From: Metopolophium dirhodum
Taxonomy: Eukaryota > Arthropoda > Insecta > Hemiptera > Aphididae
Assembly: GCF_019925205.1 (NCBI RefSeq)
Contig: NC_083568.1
Span: 28,704,393-28,768,392 of the forward strand
Reading direction: 5' to 3'
Length of the DNA stretch: 64,000 nt
Under the pieces are notes generated by a model. It did not search any database. It saw nothing but the letters and a program-made list of their open reading frames with translations, and was not told the DNA's origin. Shown here piece after piece: positions 44,946 through 58,108 of this stretch. The number at the start of each line of letters is the position of its first letter. Within the stretch, counting starts at the first letter, position 1. The position numbers and the translations under genes were made by a program.

Positions 44946-46310
44946 AGAAGAATTAGTGATATGGATAAATGAGTCGCAAAATCGTAGCATAGCATACCCA
45001 TTATATGTAAAGCCTTGTTATTAGCTATTGTAGGGGTTACGATTAGTAGGATTGATATGGTTGGTTGGCAACACGTGTATGTGTCGAGAACCAGTGTCAG
45101 CGGCTGTTGCTAATTATAAAAAAATACTTATAAAAAACCAAAGCAGTCACACTATTTTTTTATCAATGTTTACAGATCATTTTTATACGAATTTCACAAA
45201 TTGGTTCATTGATAGAAATTCATAAACATGTTAGTATTCCTAGGCCCACCATATTGGTTTGTATATGCGATTTGATAATTTTTATCAATTTGAATTAATT
45301 TAATTTCTGAATATCATTGTATTTAATCTCAAAAAGGGTCAAAATATTTTGAAAAGCATTCAATATGTACAGAAATGCTCATATAAACATTTGGTGACAA
45401 ATTAAAGTATTAGCTACGGTTGTTAGTTTTTATATTGCATATTATATTCTTCTAAGACACGTATAATAATAGTCATTATCCAAGTGTTGCCTGTGCGGCT
45501 TGTCTAACTTGCATACTACTGGTTATTTACTCAGTTGTTAAACATTTAAAACAATATTTAGTATATTATGCCACTATACCTATATATTTTTCCTCAGCTT
45601 GGAAAATTGAGGAATCATATCTTGTGTTTTTACAACGATGAAGTCGTTACGCAAATCGATTAGAAAAATATCGGTAAGAAAAAAAATGTTGCATCTAGCT
45701 CAAAAACATATCTGTTTAAAAAAATAAAATATAGTCTATAATATTATGTCGTTTATTGACGAATAGTAAACTATTGTGTCATGATATAATGTTAATTGTC
45801 ACTGAAAAAACGATTTATTATCTACATTAATTATTTTATTTTCCAAATTTGTTAATCCTATAATCAGGTCTTGCAAACGTTATAATAACGTTATGATTAT
45901 AACGTCACAATTGACAAAAAACGATTGAAATTTGTAAACGTAACTATAACGGAAAGCGATAATCAAAAATAATTAAATGCCGCAAAACAAAACATAACGA
46001 TTAACAAAATATTATATTATATCATTAATCAAAACATAACGCAAAACGCAATTTATAGAACGAAAAATAACGTAAAACGTAATGTATTTATAGAATATCA
46101 TTGACCGATAAATATCGCAAAACGAAATATTTTAAAATTTATTTATTACAAGGTAAATTGGTTAACAACATTTATTTCATGCAAACAATCTAAGAATTGA
46201 TTATTTTATATTCCTTTAATTTGTAAATTTAATTTGTAACCTTTTCCATATAAGTTTGCAATCTTATGTTTTTTACCCCTACGCAGATTTTTTCACAAAT
46301 CTACTCAAAC
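44946..46310. other. Intergenic, no gene seen
   Basis: AT-rich with no extended frame. 45870-46130 is unusually dense in aacgt/cgttat motifs, as in a degenerate simple repeat. Confidence 0.4.
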
Positions 46311-46592
46311 CACGGGCTATGATTAACAGGACTGGAAACGAACAATAATGCACTGTATAATGAAAAGATCCACATATGTTACGGAAACTCAACGAGCGAT
46401 TGTAGCGCCATCTCTTAGTATCTAATTTTTTCACCAGCTTCCTACGCTGCTCTATTACTATAATATACAGCGACTAAATTTTAGTTACTCAATTTTGTCA
46501 CCACGATCACCACGATCGCTCGTTAACTTTCCGTAACAGATCTTGATCAAATGATAAAGGTTCGTTTCCAGTTTTGTATATCTTAGTCCGTG
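46311..46592. mobile_element. MITE with 33-bp inverted ends and 8-bp target duplication
   Basis: The inverted repeats 46311-46343 and 46560-46592 share cacgg-ctaagat...actggaaacgaac. Both sides are flanked by actcaaac (46303-46310 and 46593-46600). An 8-bp duplication fits hAT- or P-type transposases. Non-coding. Confidence 0.75.
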
Positions 46593-46611
46593 ACTCAAAC
46601 AAAGTATTTAC

Positions 46612-46920
46612 TTCAATCCCGCACAAAAATGACCAAAATACGCCACTGAATAAATGCCACGTAAGCGTGAGCGTGGCATGCAATGGACTTAATGTTAAAA
46701 ATTGAATAACACATTATTTATTCAGGCGGAAAAAAAAGTAATTAACATTGAACTCACCGACATATAGATAAGGAGAATAATAACATTATTCTCGAATATG
46801 CTAAGTAAATACATTACTTATTGTAAACACTATTATATATTTGCTGAGGGGAATGGATTAGGAGCAGATATTATAAAAGAAATCGAGAAATACAATTTTA
46901 TTTATTAACACAGTTTTTTT
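46612..46920 (+). pseudogene. Decayed third promoter copy of the effector family
   Basis: Aligns with 11220-11450 and 50040-50270: gaccaaaatacgccactgaa, the gccacgtaag block, a TATAAAAGAAATCGAGAAATAC-like core (near 46873), then homology stops before any signal-peptide exon. No coding exon follows. Confidence 0.6.
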
Positions 46921-47319
46921 ATGGATATGAAATCTATAATTATAATACGTAATGATAATTTTATTTTTATAATTATGTTATACATATATAGGTAACTATA
47001 ATAAATATAATATAATAATAAAATATGTGTCAAACGTTTAAAAACATTTTACTATCCTGAATGTTCGGAATAAGATGTTCACTGCAATAACCTAGTTCGG
47101 ATAATTGAAGTTGTATTATATTTAGTTTTAATTTATTTTAATTACCTATAAATCATAACCTTTGAGAATTATAGTATAATAAACTATAAACATATTGCTA
47201 AAAAAATAGATCTCAGGGTAGTAAGTGGCTGAAACGTCCTCAAGAGTATCGACAATGCTAGTTGTGGTGAGATTAATAAATAGGCAGCGTTTAGCCTAAA
47301 TAAAATGGTTTTTATCCAG

Positions 47320-47446
47320 ATAAAGTACATTTTAATAATAATTGTATGTAATTTTATTTATTTTAATGTGTTTGTGGACTTATACATGTACCTACTTTTA
47401 TTATACAGATTACAGATCATAATGGTTGGTCTTATAATATGATCCA
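47320..47446 (+). promoter_or_regulatory. Distal upstream region conserved with gene 1
   Basis: Matches 11080-11200 (cttatacatgtacct, gattacagatca). It is separated from the gene 2 core promoter by the Maverick-like insertion. Confidence 0.45.
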
Positions 47447-48129
47447 AGTAGTATGAAATAGCCGGTTCTGGGTCACCCCGCTTCACCCCCCTCCCCGAGC
47501 TTATTTCCTCTCCCCATTCCCCCCACCTGTACTATGTCATCCTGAGCATCCCTCCCCCTCTCCCCCACAGACACTTCCTACGTCATCCTGCGCCTCCCCG
47601 AGCTCCCTATATATATATACCACAGTATATACGTACATATATATATGAAAGCACCACCCCTCTCCATATATTTCGCAGCATTTTCGCGCTGACCGCGGAC
47701 TATCTATTAATTAAAATAATTATTATTATTAATTCGCATGTACACAATACACTGCCAAAATATATGATAATCGTGGATCATTCCCGGTGCAGCTGTTCGA
47801 CGTCCATCAAGTGTGTTTCAATTCTTTTTCAAAGTCAAATTTTATAACAATATTATTGAGAGACTGTTCCTCAAAGACGAGACAATATTACACTGTCTAA
47901 AACTAGTCATCGTGGCGATAATATGCTGGTAGTCGAATCCAGCAAGGATGTCGTGTATTATTGAGCAGACGAAATCTATTAAAGCTCCAAGACATGCAAT
48001 GGAATACCAACGAGGTTATCGCCCAAAAATCTAATATTATACGTCACATATGGTGATGGGGCAAACTGACCTTATGGCCACATATTTATACGCGAATGTA
48101 CCCGCATAAAAATCCTCGTCCGTTGAAGA

Positions 48130-48412
48130 AATTACAGCGATCATCTACAATATCCACAGCGATTTGTCGACAGTGAATATCGTCCCGAAAAATGAATACA
48201 GTTTCACGAACCAGATCAAACTGTTTGCACACAAACAACTCGCTGAGTGTTGGCACAAGAAAATGCGTGAAAACGGTACAGACTATCTGATCAACGACGG
48301 CACCGCCACCGCCACTGACGTCGTCGAATGGGTAATATATTATTATATTATACTATATATTGTAAATTATAAAATAGCATACGTTACAGCCGATTATACT
48401 CGAAGAAATTGA
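48130..48412 (+). pseudogene. Open fragment inside the Maverick-like element
   Basis: Open from before 48130 and through the AUG at 48164 to about 48330, where a GT donor-like site (Val-Val-Glu-Trp, then gtaata) is met; the remaining codons look intronic. Encodes a hydrophilic peptide (K-L-F-A-H-K-Q-L-A-E-C-W). Family not recognised; possibly a captured exon or Maverick gene remnant. Confidence 0.35.
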
Positions 48413-48852
48413 CGGGTCAACGGTGTTTTCTTATACTAACTATTGATGTGATGGTGTCCACCGAATTCCACACGGTTCATTCAACCGCCGGCCCGGGATA
48501 GGAAAAATAGTCGACTAGGTACAATATAATATATATATATATATATAATATATAGATGTAAGTGTACGTTGTTTTATTGTTACATGACATCGCGTTCATA
48601 TTGCACGTTGCTTGTATAATTGTGAAATAAGATTTCTATACATATTACTATATATACACTGTCAAAATCACTATATAATACATTACAATATTATATAGAA
48701 AAAACAAAACGCGTTATATTTATTATTATTATTTTTTGGTTTATTTATTCCAAGAAACATTATTAATACGGATATCAGATATCGTACGGTACGACACATA
48801 TTATATATTATAATTATTATTATAATTTCATCATAAAATAATAGTAAACATT

Positions 48853-49288
48853 TTAAGGAAAAACATAAATACAATATATTGTTATACATATATAGGTACA
48901 TGAATTATATTTTTCGCACTTCACCCGTAAATGCGGATTATATTGAACAATGCGATCGTGTATGACTAGACAGTAAGCGGCCGTATTGGCCGGGAAATTA
49001 TTAGCTCCCTCTATCGCAATACGTAAATTAATACTTGAAGTCTTGGCGTCATCATTTTGACGTGAACAATCTATGCAGATAAATGGGCCCAACTTTTTAT
49101 ACTGTTCCCTCGTAAGACAGGGTTGAGCGTTAAATCGTTCATAATAATGTTTCTGGAAATCGACGTAATTCTGGTAGAACACGGTGAACAGATTTTTATC
49201 GAAACTTTCGTTGAAATCTTCATACGGGTATTCGACTGAATTATTAATATATGCTTCAACGTTTGTCAGCGAGCACCTGTCCGATAAG
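48853..49288 (-). pseudogene. Maverick structural-protein-like fragment
   Basis: The minus frame is open from about 49288 and includes F-T-V-F-Y-Q-N-Y-V-D-F, I-C-I-D-C-S-R-Q-N and P-A-N-T-A-A-Y-C-L-V-I-H-D-R-I. This style I associate with the C-terminal part of a Polinton-encoded virion-type protein (possibly the capsid protein), from memory only. Homology seems to end near 48910, after which the frame is AT-rich filler. The 5' two thirds of any such gene are missing. Confidence 0.45.
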
Positions 49289-50314
49289 ACCTAACCTAAC
49301 CGAGATACCGGTGATAATCGGCGTGTGGTCTACGGCCGGACTTGTTGTGGAGGCGCGGGACGTCGTGGAGGCGTGAGACGGCCCAGCTGCGTGCGCGCGC
49401 CGATTCGTGATAGCGGCGGCCCCCGGGAGACGGGACGGCAACAGCAGGCAGCAGCAGCAGAGTGCCGATTTCACTGTAATACGACGCGTATGCACATTCC
49501 TGCTGATCGTGTGAGATGAATACGACATAATTTTTCAACATATTGATATATAAAATTAGCTTGATAAGCTTAATAAGCATAGTATGCTGCACAGTATATC
49601 ATATTTTATTACTATATATATATTATATATTTAAATATATATAAATGAACGGTATTATTAAATATAGGTATATACTAAACTATGTTTAGAGTATATACTG
49701 TGGTATATATACGTATATACTATACTATGTATAGAGTATATACTAGGGTATATACTGTGGTATATATATACTAGGCGCATGATGACATAGGAGGTTCAGG
49801 CTGCGAAAGTGGGGGGAGGAAGCTCAGGGAGGCACATGATGACGTAGGGCAGGGCAAGGAGGCGCAAGGAGGGGCAGTGAGGCGGAGTGTAGGTGGGGGG
49901 AGTTGGGTGGGAGGCGCAGTATAGGCTGGGGAGTGGAGGAGGGGGAAGGGCGCATGGTGACTATGGTGGGAGGGGGTGAAGCAGGGGGGGCAGAACCGGC
50001 TATTTCATACTACTGATCCACATTAGTGTTGGGAGTAAATGTTACAATTTCCCCACAAAAATGACCAATTTACGCCACCGAATGCATACCAACACCGCGT
50101 AAGCATGGGCGAGGCACATGCATTGGATTTAATGTTAAATAATAAATAGTAAATACACATTGTTTACTCAGGCGTTAAAAAAAAAATACTGAACATAACG
50201 TTCACTATTTTTCTTATGATAGATACCTCATAAAAGAAGTCGAGAAATACTATTTTATTTTATTCATTCTTCAACGTTCATATAATTTTCATTGTTTTCT
50301 TATATAAATTAAAA

Positions 50315-53300
50315 ATGATTTTTTTCAAGCATAGTTTAATAACGTTTACAATTCTAGTAAATTTAATTTGGATTATGCCAGCTACTTCAGAAGATAAAAT
50401 AGAAATTTTAAAAGGTATGGATCAATTTATTGATATAGAATGATTATATTAATCGTATTATATTTTTTTATTATGTTGATATATTTATCAGCAGTATTTT
50501 GTACATTACCTATTTAGAATTAATTTCAAAACAGAAAATAATTATTATTATGTTATTATATCCTTGGACAATAATAAAACGTATGCCATTTATTCGAATT
50601 TAAATGTATAAAATATAACAAAAAAATTATCGAATTTGAATGTATACAATGAATGCATGTATACAATTTGAATGTATATTTTTATGTTGGTAATAAAAAT
50701 ATTATAACTAGTGTTTTCTAAATGAATATTGTTTGATTTTAGAGAAAACATTTAATCTTTTGTATATTAAATTTGTACAAACTAATTCCAGGATATCCAT
50801 CTGTAGTATATTAATATAATGTTATAAATGTTAGGTACGACTCATATAATTTGTTGACACATTGCAGAACTTTGATTTAGATTTAGATAAGTACAAATTA
50901 ATAAAAATTAATAGTATCAACAATAACTTTATTAATTTTTATTATACATAGGCTTAGAACATAATTTATATAATTGTTTAAAAATTAAATGACGTGTACA
51001 AAATCATCAGACACATAGTTGTTTTTTTTTGATAGTCTATCATTATGTGAAAATTATTATATCATAGTTATTTGTAGTAAATAAATATAATTGACTTATA
51101 AAAATTCATTGTTTTATTTTTACTTTTTAGAGTCTTGTGAAGGTAATATTACTAATTTATAATTAATAAACAAATAGTAACTTAAAATATTTATGATATG
51201 CTATACAGTTAATATAGTTTTATATTATAAATTTATATGGATCATTTTCAAATGTAATAGGTATTCTTAAAGTTTATGGATTTGAAGGTAATTGTTATTA
51301 AATATTAATAGACAAGTAATTTTATGTATATTACCTACTTATTTTTTGAAGAATATTACTTGGACAAAATTATTATCATAGATTTTATGGTCTTAAAGGT
51401 AAATTTAAGATATTTTTATTTTATATAAAAGGTATCTGCAGTGTGTTTGGAAAAATTTAAAAATATATTTAGAAATTAATTTGTTATTAGAAATGTGTTT
51501 AGTACCTATATTTTTACAAGTTATTTTCTGAAATTAAACATTGCATGGACGGTAAAATATATGTTGTATTGTGTTTCCAGGTTTCCATAAAATTCTTATA
51601 AGTCGTTTGTGAATCGTGTTCATTATTTAATTGGTATTTTGAGTATTAGTTTAGTACCAAGAAGGAATTTTATTTAAATGCAAACCGTCAATAATTAGTT
51701 ATATTTCGGAAATGTATGTATGAAATATTGGATACAAATAAAAAAATATTATATGAATCCTCGCACCCAAACAAGTCTCTCCCAACCCACACAATACTCC
51801 TAACATGCCACTGTCAAAAAAAGTAATAAATAATGTTATACTGTATACCCACTACCTAAATGTATAGAGCATTGATATGTTATGTATAGTTACGATATAA
51901 GTTTCGTCAAAAAAGTTTCATTGAATAATGGTATATTGGTATGTGGTGGGTGTTATAATGATAAGTATAATACTAGATTGATACAATTTCAGATAGACGT
52001 ATCGATTACAACCTTGACAAATTTAAACGTATGTATTAGAAACTAAATTATTAATGCGTTTTTAAATATCATACATCGTGGCTGTATACATTTCTATAGT
52101 TAATGTACACCACCAAAATACCAAATTAAATGTCTTAATTTGTATTTTTTAAACCTATCTAATGAGAAAGCAATCGTACACTTCAAAAGACTTTTAAGAT
52201 TTAATATTAAGAAACCGCTTTGAATAATTATTATAACTATGAAATGCAAACATTTTTTGATGTAAATAATTTTATAAATATAAAAACAAATGTACCTTTT
52301 TATAATTGTAATTTATTAGTTCTATTTATTTTTCAGAAAAGGAATGTAGGTATTTCATTGTATTTTTTTTTTTTTTGTAAATTAAGTTATGTTAATTAAT
52401 TTATAGAATGCAGTTTGTAATAGTTATGTAACAATTTACTGCAGATCATTGTATTACGATTTGTCTATAAGACAGGTTATTAGTTATTTCACGGTGTAAT
52501 TTACACCTATGATAAGCTATATTGATAGCGACTATAAATTAAATTTTAAAATCGAAGAGTTGATTGCGGTTACTCTCTACCTTTACTTTGTAATTAAAAC
52601 TACTGACTATAGTACTGCATATTAAATAACATTACATATCGATGTATTATAAACTCTAGTGATTAATGTTCCTTTGTTCTGTAGCTAACGTTTCAAATTA
52701 TTTTTAAAAATAATCGGTAAAAACATTAAACAATTAAGCAAACACCTATCCACATAGTTCAACGGTACCTTGTACGTCGGCATTGTCTTTTAAGTTAAAC
52801 ACAGCTAGTAACATCATATGCAATAGTATTTTAACAACTGTTTAACAATATAACTTTTGCGATACATTTTTGGAAAAAAAAAAGTAACCAACATTATAAC
52901 TGAATCAGAAACAAAATATTATGAATAACAAAATAAGTTTATAACAAAAATATCCTTAGAAATACAGACTATCTCCGCTCAGACCCACGCTATATATACA
53001 ATGATTTATCATTGAATTCAAATTCTACACACTTTTTAGTTTGTACAACGATATTTTACTCAATGCGTACCTAGCATACATAGCATATGCTCGAAACTTA
53101 TTATACTAAAGTGAAAAGCACTAACCGTACATTTTTCAAAAATTATAGGTTAATCGCAGAATATTATTTATTGGGCCATTTTAAATCGATATTACTAGGT
53201 TAACAGGATGTCAGCGCACTATTCGTTTTCTCTCTCTGGCCCACGCGCTACATAGAAAAAACGCATTTACGCAGAATGTTTTTAAGTAATCTTAGAGTAA

Positions 53301-56300
53301 AATCACCCTTCACAAAAAAGATAAAGAATAATATTTTTGAGGGAATGACATATCCATTTGTCTAAATATTGTCTCAAATCAATTTAAACACAATTTAAAT
53401 TTACAACATTTTTTTTTGTTCATTTTGAAAGTCGCATACAAAGTCAAATAACAATAAAGTATAAAATGGATATGTCATTCCCTCAAAAATATTATTCTCG
53501 ATCTTTTTTGTAATGGGTGATTTTACTCTGATATTACATAAAAACATAGAAAAAATGATTTTGCGTTAATTAGTTTTGTCTATGTGGCTCGTGGGCCAGA
53601 GGAAACAAATAGTGCGGTGACATCCTCTTAATATGCAGTGAAACGTAATTTACATAATTGGAATCAGGTACATCCCAGAGGGGGGTGATGATGGGGCGAT
53701 CACCCCTCGTTAATATTGAGATTTTCTGTTTATGCTAATAGATTATTACATTTTATACATTTTGTAAGCTGTTAAAAGCGGTATTCAAGTCTACAAAGTT
53801 TTCGCCGCCACCCCCCCCCCCCCCCCCCCATGGTGGAATTTACCTGAAGATGCCTCTGATTAGAATGAGCATCGAATATGTAGTATTAATTAAATATCAC
53901 CGAATACTAGACAAATAAGCAGTAAATTACATATCCTAGAAGAAAACGCTTTATGTGTTGTGTAAGAACTGCTTATAATATTATGTTTGGTACGTTTATT
54001 TCGGTGTACCTATACATAATGCGTATTTATCTAGTAATCCTAGATTTACTGATTAACTGATAGCAGTAAATATTAGTGAATGTCAATTTTAATAGTTATG
54101 CAATAAAATATACAGATTTTAATGATTTTGATTCTAACTCTGATCAGATACATCTTTGATTAGTTGCAATTAATAAAATTTCCTCGTATTTATGTGTAGA
54201 TACATCCATTTAAACTGTAATTGTAATCTATTATAATTATCACAAACGGAGGATCTACCTATACTCTATCCAGAGTACCTATACTCTGCGCATCCCCCCG
54301 CGTCACCATGCTATTGAAACCGGTTCCCAAATGGCAGGGTGTTGCGTGGAGGAACCAGTTTTGGTCATTGCGCAATGCGTTCTCTCACTGGACATAGTAT
54401 AGCTACTTAATTTTACCAAAAATATATAAATAATTGATGTAAATTACTACAAACAGCGATCAAAATATTATTAAATGATATCGTTAACATGAAAAAAGTT
54501 TTTAAAAAAAACCATATTCCTCTTTTTACACTTCCTATAATACGTATGCCAAACAAATTTAATCCCGTCGATTTGTTAGTATAAGTATAATATATGGTTA
54601 CAATATGCCTATAGTGATTGTGTGTCATTTGTTCAATACGTTGCATTGTAAGCATTGTTAACATGCTTTTATAGTATATAGGTCAATAGTTGTTATGTGG
54701 GAGGGAGCTTCAAAACACATGAGTTGAAACCTACTGAAGAGTTAAGAATCAAGAAATACTGATGATTGCGCATAATCGACAACTACTACTTAAACTAAGT
54801 TCGATTGTAAAACAAAATATTGTTATAAGATATTGGCTGTATTAATAAAAAAAAAACCACGATAGTAACAAATAATATACAATGATAGGTATAATATAAA
54901 CGATCCTATTTACTATAAACTATATATTTGTTTTTGTAGTCGGTCGAAGTAAGTATTTTTCATTTTTATAATACATTTGACTTATGGAAGTCCATAAAAA
55001 TATATTTTTTGGAGGATATCAAAAATTGAAACTGTGAAATTCCCTATATTATGTTACACACAATAATATCATAGTTACATTTCACTATAATATGATTGAC
55101 TATTGAGTGATTAGAGGCACACAAGAATAATACTCCCTCAATAAAATGATAATAGATATATATTTTATATTTGTGTATTGGACATGGTAATTATATTAAC
55201 AAAATATTATTTCTCAATGTTTATAGGGGAATTTAGTAAGTTAAATATTTATAATTTTTTCATAATATTATGTTTTAAAAGGTTTATTCCAATATATTTA
55301 AAACTAAAAAACGTTGTTTTTTTTTTATCAAGCCAAATTAGAAGGTAATTAATTTAACTACATTAAACAAATTGCCTATAGTCACTAACAATATAGCTGA
55401 ACATAATATTATTATGTAAATGCTATGCAACTTTTTTCAATACCAGCATTTTTGAAAAAAGTTGTTATTTTTTCAATTTTAAAATAAATTCTGTTATTGA
55501 AATGATTGAACTTAGAATACAATTTTCTCTAGTACCTACCTAATTCGTTTCCAATTTATTTTTTCTAGTAACAATAAGTATGTAAAATATTGTTTTGTTT
55601 TTTTATGTTATTAAAATGATTAATTATATTAATCCGCGTGAGGCTCAAAATTAATTAATTTTTTTAATTATTAATCACTTTGTCGCTTAAGATCAAAGAT
55701 CAAAAACATTATAGTAATGTGTGTTGTTCTTTTCCAAAAATGTTACGTTCAAAATTAAAATGTAAAATTGCTGTTATTACATACTATTTAGAATATAGGT
55801 AGTCTATATTATTAATATCTACAGGGGGCAATCACACCAAACACCTCTATAAATTTAAAATTGTATAATTCATTATAATTGTATTAACAATAACTAATTC
55901 GTATAATATATATTTTTTTTTTACAGCCAAGATTCGTAAGTATAATTATTATGTTTGTTGTAATATTTTTAATTTTTCCCCTTATATTTCATCACGACCA
56001 GATGACAAATCCAAAATTAGTTAGAATATACAATGTTTATTATTTGAAACACAATTAAGGTGATTCAAATGTCGAGTGTTAAGCAACAAAAATTCGAACA
56101 TGTGATTAATCTCAACACGGACTAAAATATCTTATCTAAAGTTGAGATAGTTTAGTTTGAACCTTTTTCGATTCATAGAAAATGTCATATCCAATCCAGG
56201 CGAATAGCCAGGGAGTGGGGTATTTCGGATGGAAAACCTTCTCTTGGTCGTATAATCTAAAAATATATTAGATGTGTGAGCAGGCCCCCTAAAAGTTGTA

Positions 56301-57000
56301 TTAAAATACCCCCGTTAAAAATGTCTGGCCACGCGCCAATCTGCAATAGTTGAACTGTCCATCTTGGTTAAATTAGTTCAGAAAGTGAGGCCGACGCCGA
56401 TATTTTGAACATTCCAAAAAGGTTTTGAAGCTATAGCTGGAATTACCAACTCTTGGAATCTGGTTTGATTGTTAACAAAATAATTAACGTCTAAAACGAA
56501 TTTTAATTTTTATAATTCATAAAATAAATTATATTTACTAGAATGGTCATCACCTCGAGTCTCGACAAACGAAGAAACAAATTACGTGTGACTTTCACAG
56601 CTTCACATTTTTGATATTTTATAAATGTATAACATCATATTATGTTATATTATTATCTTTAAAAAGAAAATATATTTTCATTGTCCCGCTTAACTTAGAT
56701 ATTACTTCAGAACAATATTAGCATTATATCTTCTGACATTTTCAGAAGAGTAGTTTCAATTTATTTATTTGATTCAACTATACCGTATAGTTAATATAAT
56801 AAATTAATTATTAAAGTTTAGAACATCTTTGCATAACAATTTGAAAGATTTTTTTTTCCCAAAATTTTGAATTCTTACATACTTAATTATGATATTATAG
56901 GTACGTTATATATCCATATATACTCTATAATCTATTTTCAGAAAATATTATGAACATAGCTATAAATTAATTTAAACATTATCGTTTACAGTAAATATTC
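50315..57000 (+). CDS. Gene 2: micro-exon secreted effector-like gene, 3' end missing
   Basis: Exons matched one for one to gene 1: 50315-50414 (signal peptide, 33 residues plus one base), 51131-51142, 51261-51287, 51993-52028, 52337-52345, 54940-54948, 55227-55235, 55333-55344, 55569-55577, 55927-55935 and 56992-57000. Lengths are the same as in gene 1 except for one codon in exon 1; all junctions are phase 1 and the joined frame is open. Encoded residues differ strongly: the four-residue second exon keeps S-C-E, and the 36-nt exon keeps D-Y-N and F-K. The 48-nt candidate exon of gene 1 has 47 nt here and is probably not used. Homology to gene 1 stops near 57290, before the gap, so later exons are deleted, diverged or lie in or beyond the gap. 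Predicted secreted; role as in gene 1. Confidence 0.75.
53204..53627. mobile_element. Foldback MITE with TTAA target duplication
   Basis: A 424-bp element whose two halves are inverted copies (arms about 190 bp, for example gagggaatgacatatccatt and its complement), flanked by TTAA at 53200-53203 and 53628-53631. TTAA suggests piggyBac- or Kolobok-type mobilisation. It lies in a gene 2 intron; gene 1 lacks it. Confidence 0.75.
53640..53870. other. Transposon-like scrap with poly-C tract
   Basis: A GC-rich insertion not shared with gene 1, holding a C-run at about 53812-53829 that could be an assembly weak point. Confidence 0.35.
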
Positions 57001-57608
57001 GTACGTATTATTATCTTATTTTATTTTATACATTACAATATTTACATAAAATTTTATTTTGCATAGTAATTTTTTTTTTTTAAATTGTATATTCTGTCTG
57101 GAGCGAGGAAATATATAATTGTGTAAAAGTTAATGTTTGGGTTACAATAAAATTCAAAATTTACAAATATACATATATAAATACCAAAAAAAAGAGCAAA
57201 AATATTTTGTCATGATGTAAGTGCAATAATTTAAATTATCTAATTTCTTGTAACTGCTTATATGAATATTTGGTGAAAATTTCAAATCTGTGGTCATTTA
57301 TTTTTGGATAACTACAAAAAAATAAAATTGATTTTTTTGAAAACTCTGTTTATCAATTAAATCCATTTTGCAACCAGAAAATAATCACAAAAGTTGAAGA
57401 TCGTAGCATTCTGTGTTCCATAATATTTGCAGCGCACCTTATAGAGACACAAAAATAAAACACAAACATCAGTGTAAAATCGTATTGAAATCGTATTGAT
57501 TTCATCGCTCTTCCCAGAATTGAAATTACATTACTTATTATAGAAACACTATACCATCTCGATTTAAAATAATTAATTGTTAAATTCAAATTTTACACGT
57601 ACATTACA

Positions 57609-58108
57609 NNNNNNNNNNNNNNNNNNNNNNNNNNNNNNNNNNNNNNNNNNNNNNNNNNNNNNNNNNNNNNNNNNNNNNNNNNNNNNNNNNNNNNNNNNNN
57701 NNNNNNNNNNNNNNNNNNNNNNNNNNNNNNNNNNNNNNNNNNNNNNNNNNNNNNNNNNNNNNNNNNNNNNNNNNNNNNNNNNNNNNNNNNNNNNNNNNNN
57801 NNNNNNNNNNNNNNNNNNNNNNNNNNNNNNNNNNNNNNNNNNNNNNNNNNNNNNNNNNNNNNNNNNNNNNNNNNNNNNNNNNNNNNNNNNNNNNNNNNNN
57901 NNNNNNNNNNNNNNNNNNNNNNNNNNNNNNNNNNNNNNNNNNNNNNNNNNNNNNNNNNNNNNNNNNNNNNNNNNNNNNNNNNNNNNNNNNNNNNNNNNNN
58001 NNNNNNNNNNNNNNNNNNNNNNNNNNNNNNNNNNNNNNNNNNNNNNNNNNNNNNNNNNNNNNNNNNNNNNNNNNNNNNNNNNNNNNNNNNNNNNNNNNNN
58101 NNNNNNNN
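57609..58108. other. Assembly gap (500 N)
   Basis: A run of N of exactly 500, probably a placeholder of unknown true size. It lies just after the last recognised exon of gene 2. Confidence 0.95.

Larger units (their letters stand above)
47447..50014. mobile_element. Maverick/Polinton-derived 2.6-kb element
   Basis: Terminal inverted repeats begin AGTAGTATGAAATAGCCGG (47447) and end with its complement (50014), flanked by a 6-bp duplication gatcca (47441-47446, 50015-50020). AG termini, a 6-bp duplication and long TIRs are Maverick hallmarks. Each TIR runs on for about 200 bp as C-rich (left) or G-rich (right) degenerate repeats around 'cctacgtcatcctgcgcctcc', followed by a shared tatatatataccacagtatata stretch. 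Gene 1 (around 11180-11215) provides the empty site. Only fragments of coding sequence remain, so it is a deletion derivative. Confidence 0.7.

Noticed and set aside
48853..49182. Relationship to the retroviral accessory proteins
   Set aside because: It has an I-C-x-x-C stretch, but the C-F-x2-H-x4-A-N core and flanking helices do not align; the Maverick context explains it better.
49256..49592. Overlapping GC-rich reading frames on both strands
   Set aside because: Three overlapping frames in GC-rich Maverick sequence; composition-driven, with no family resemblance.
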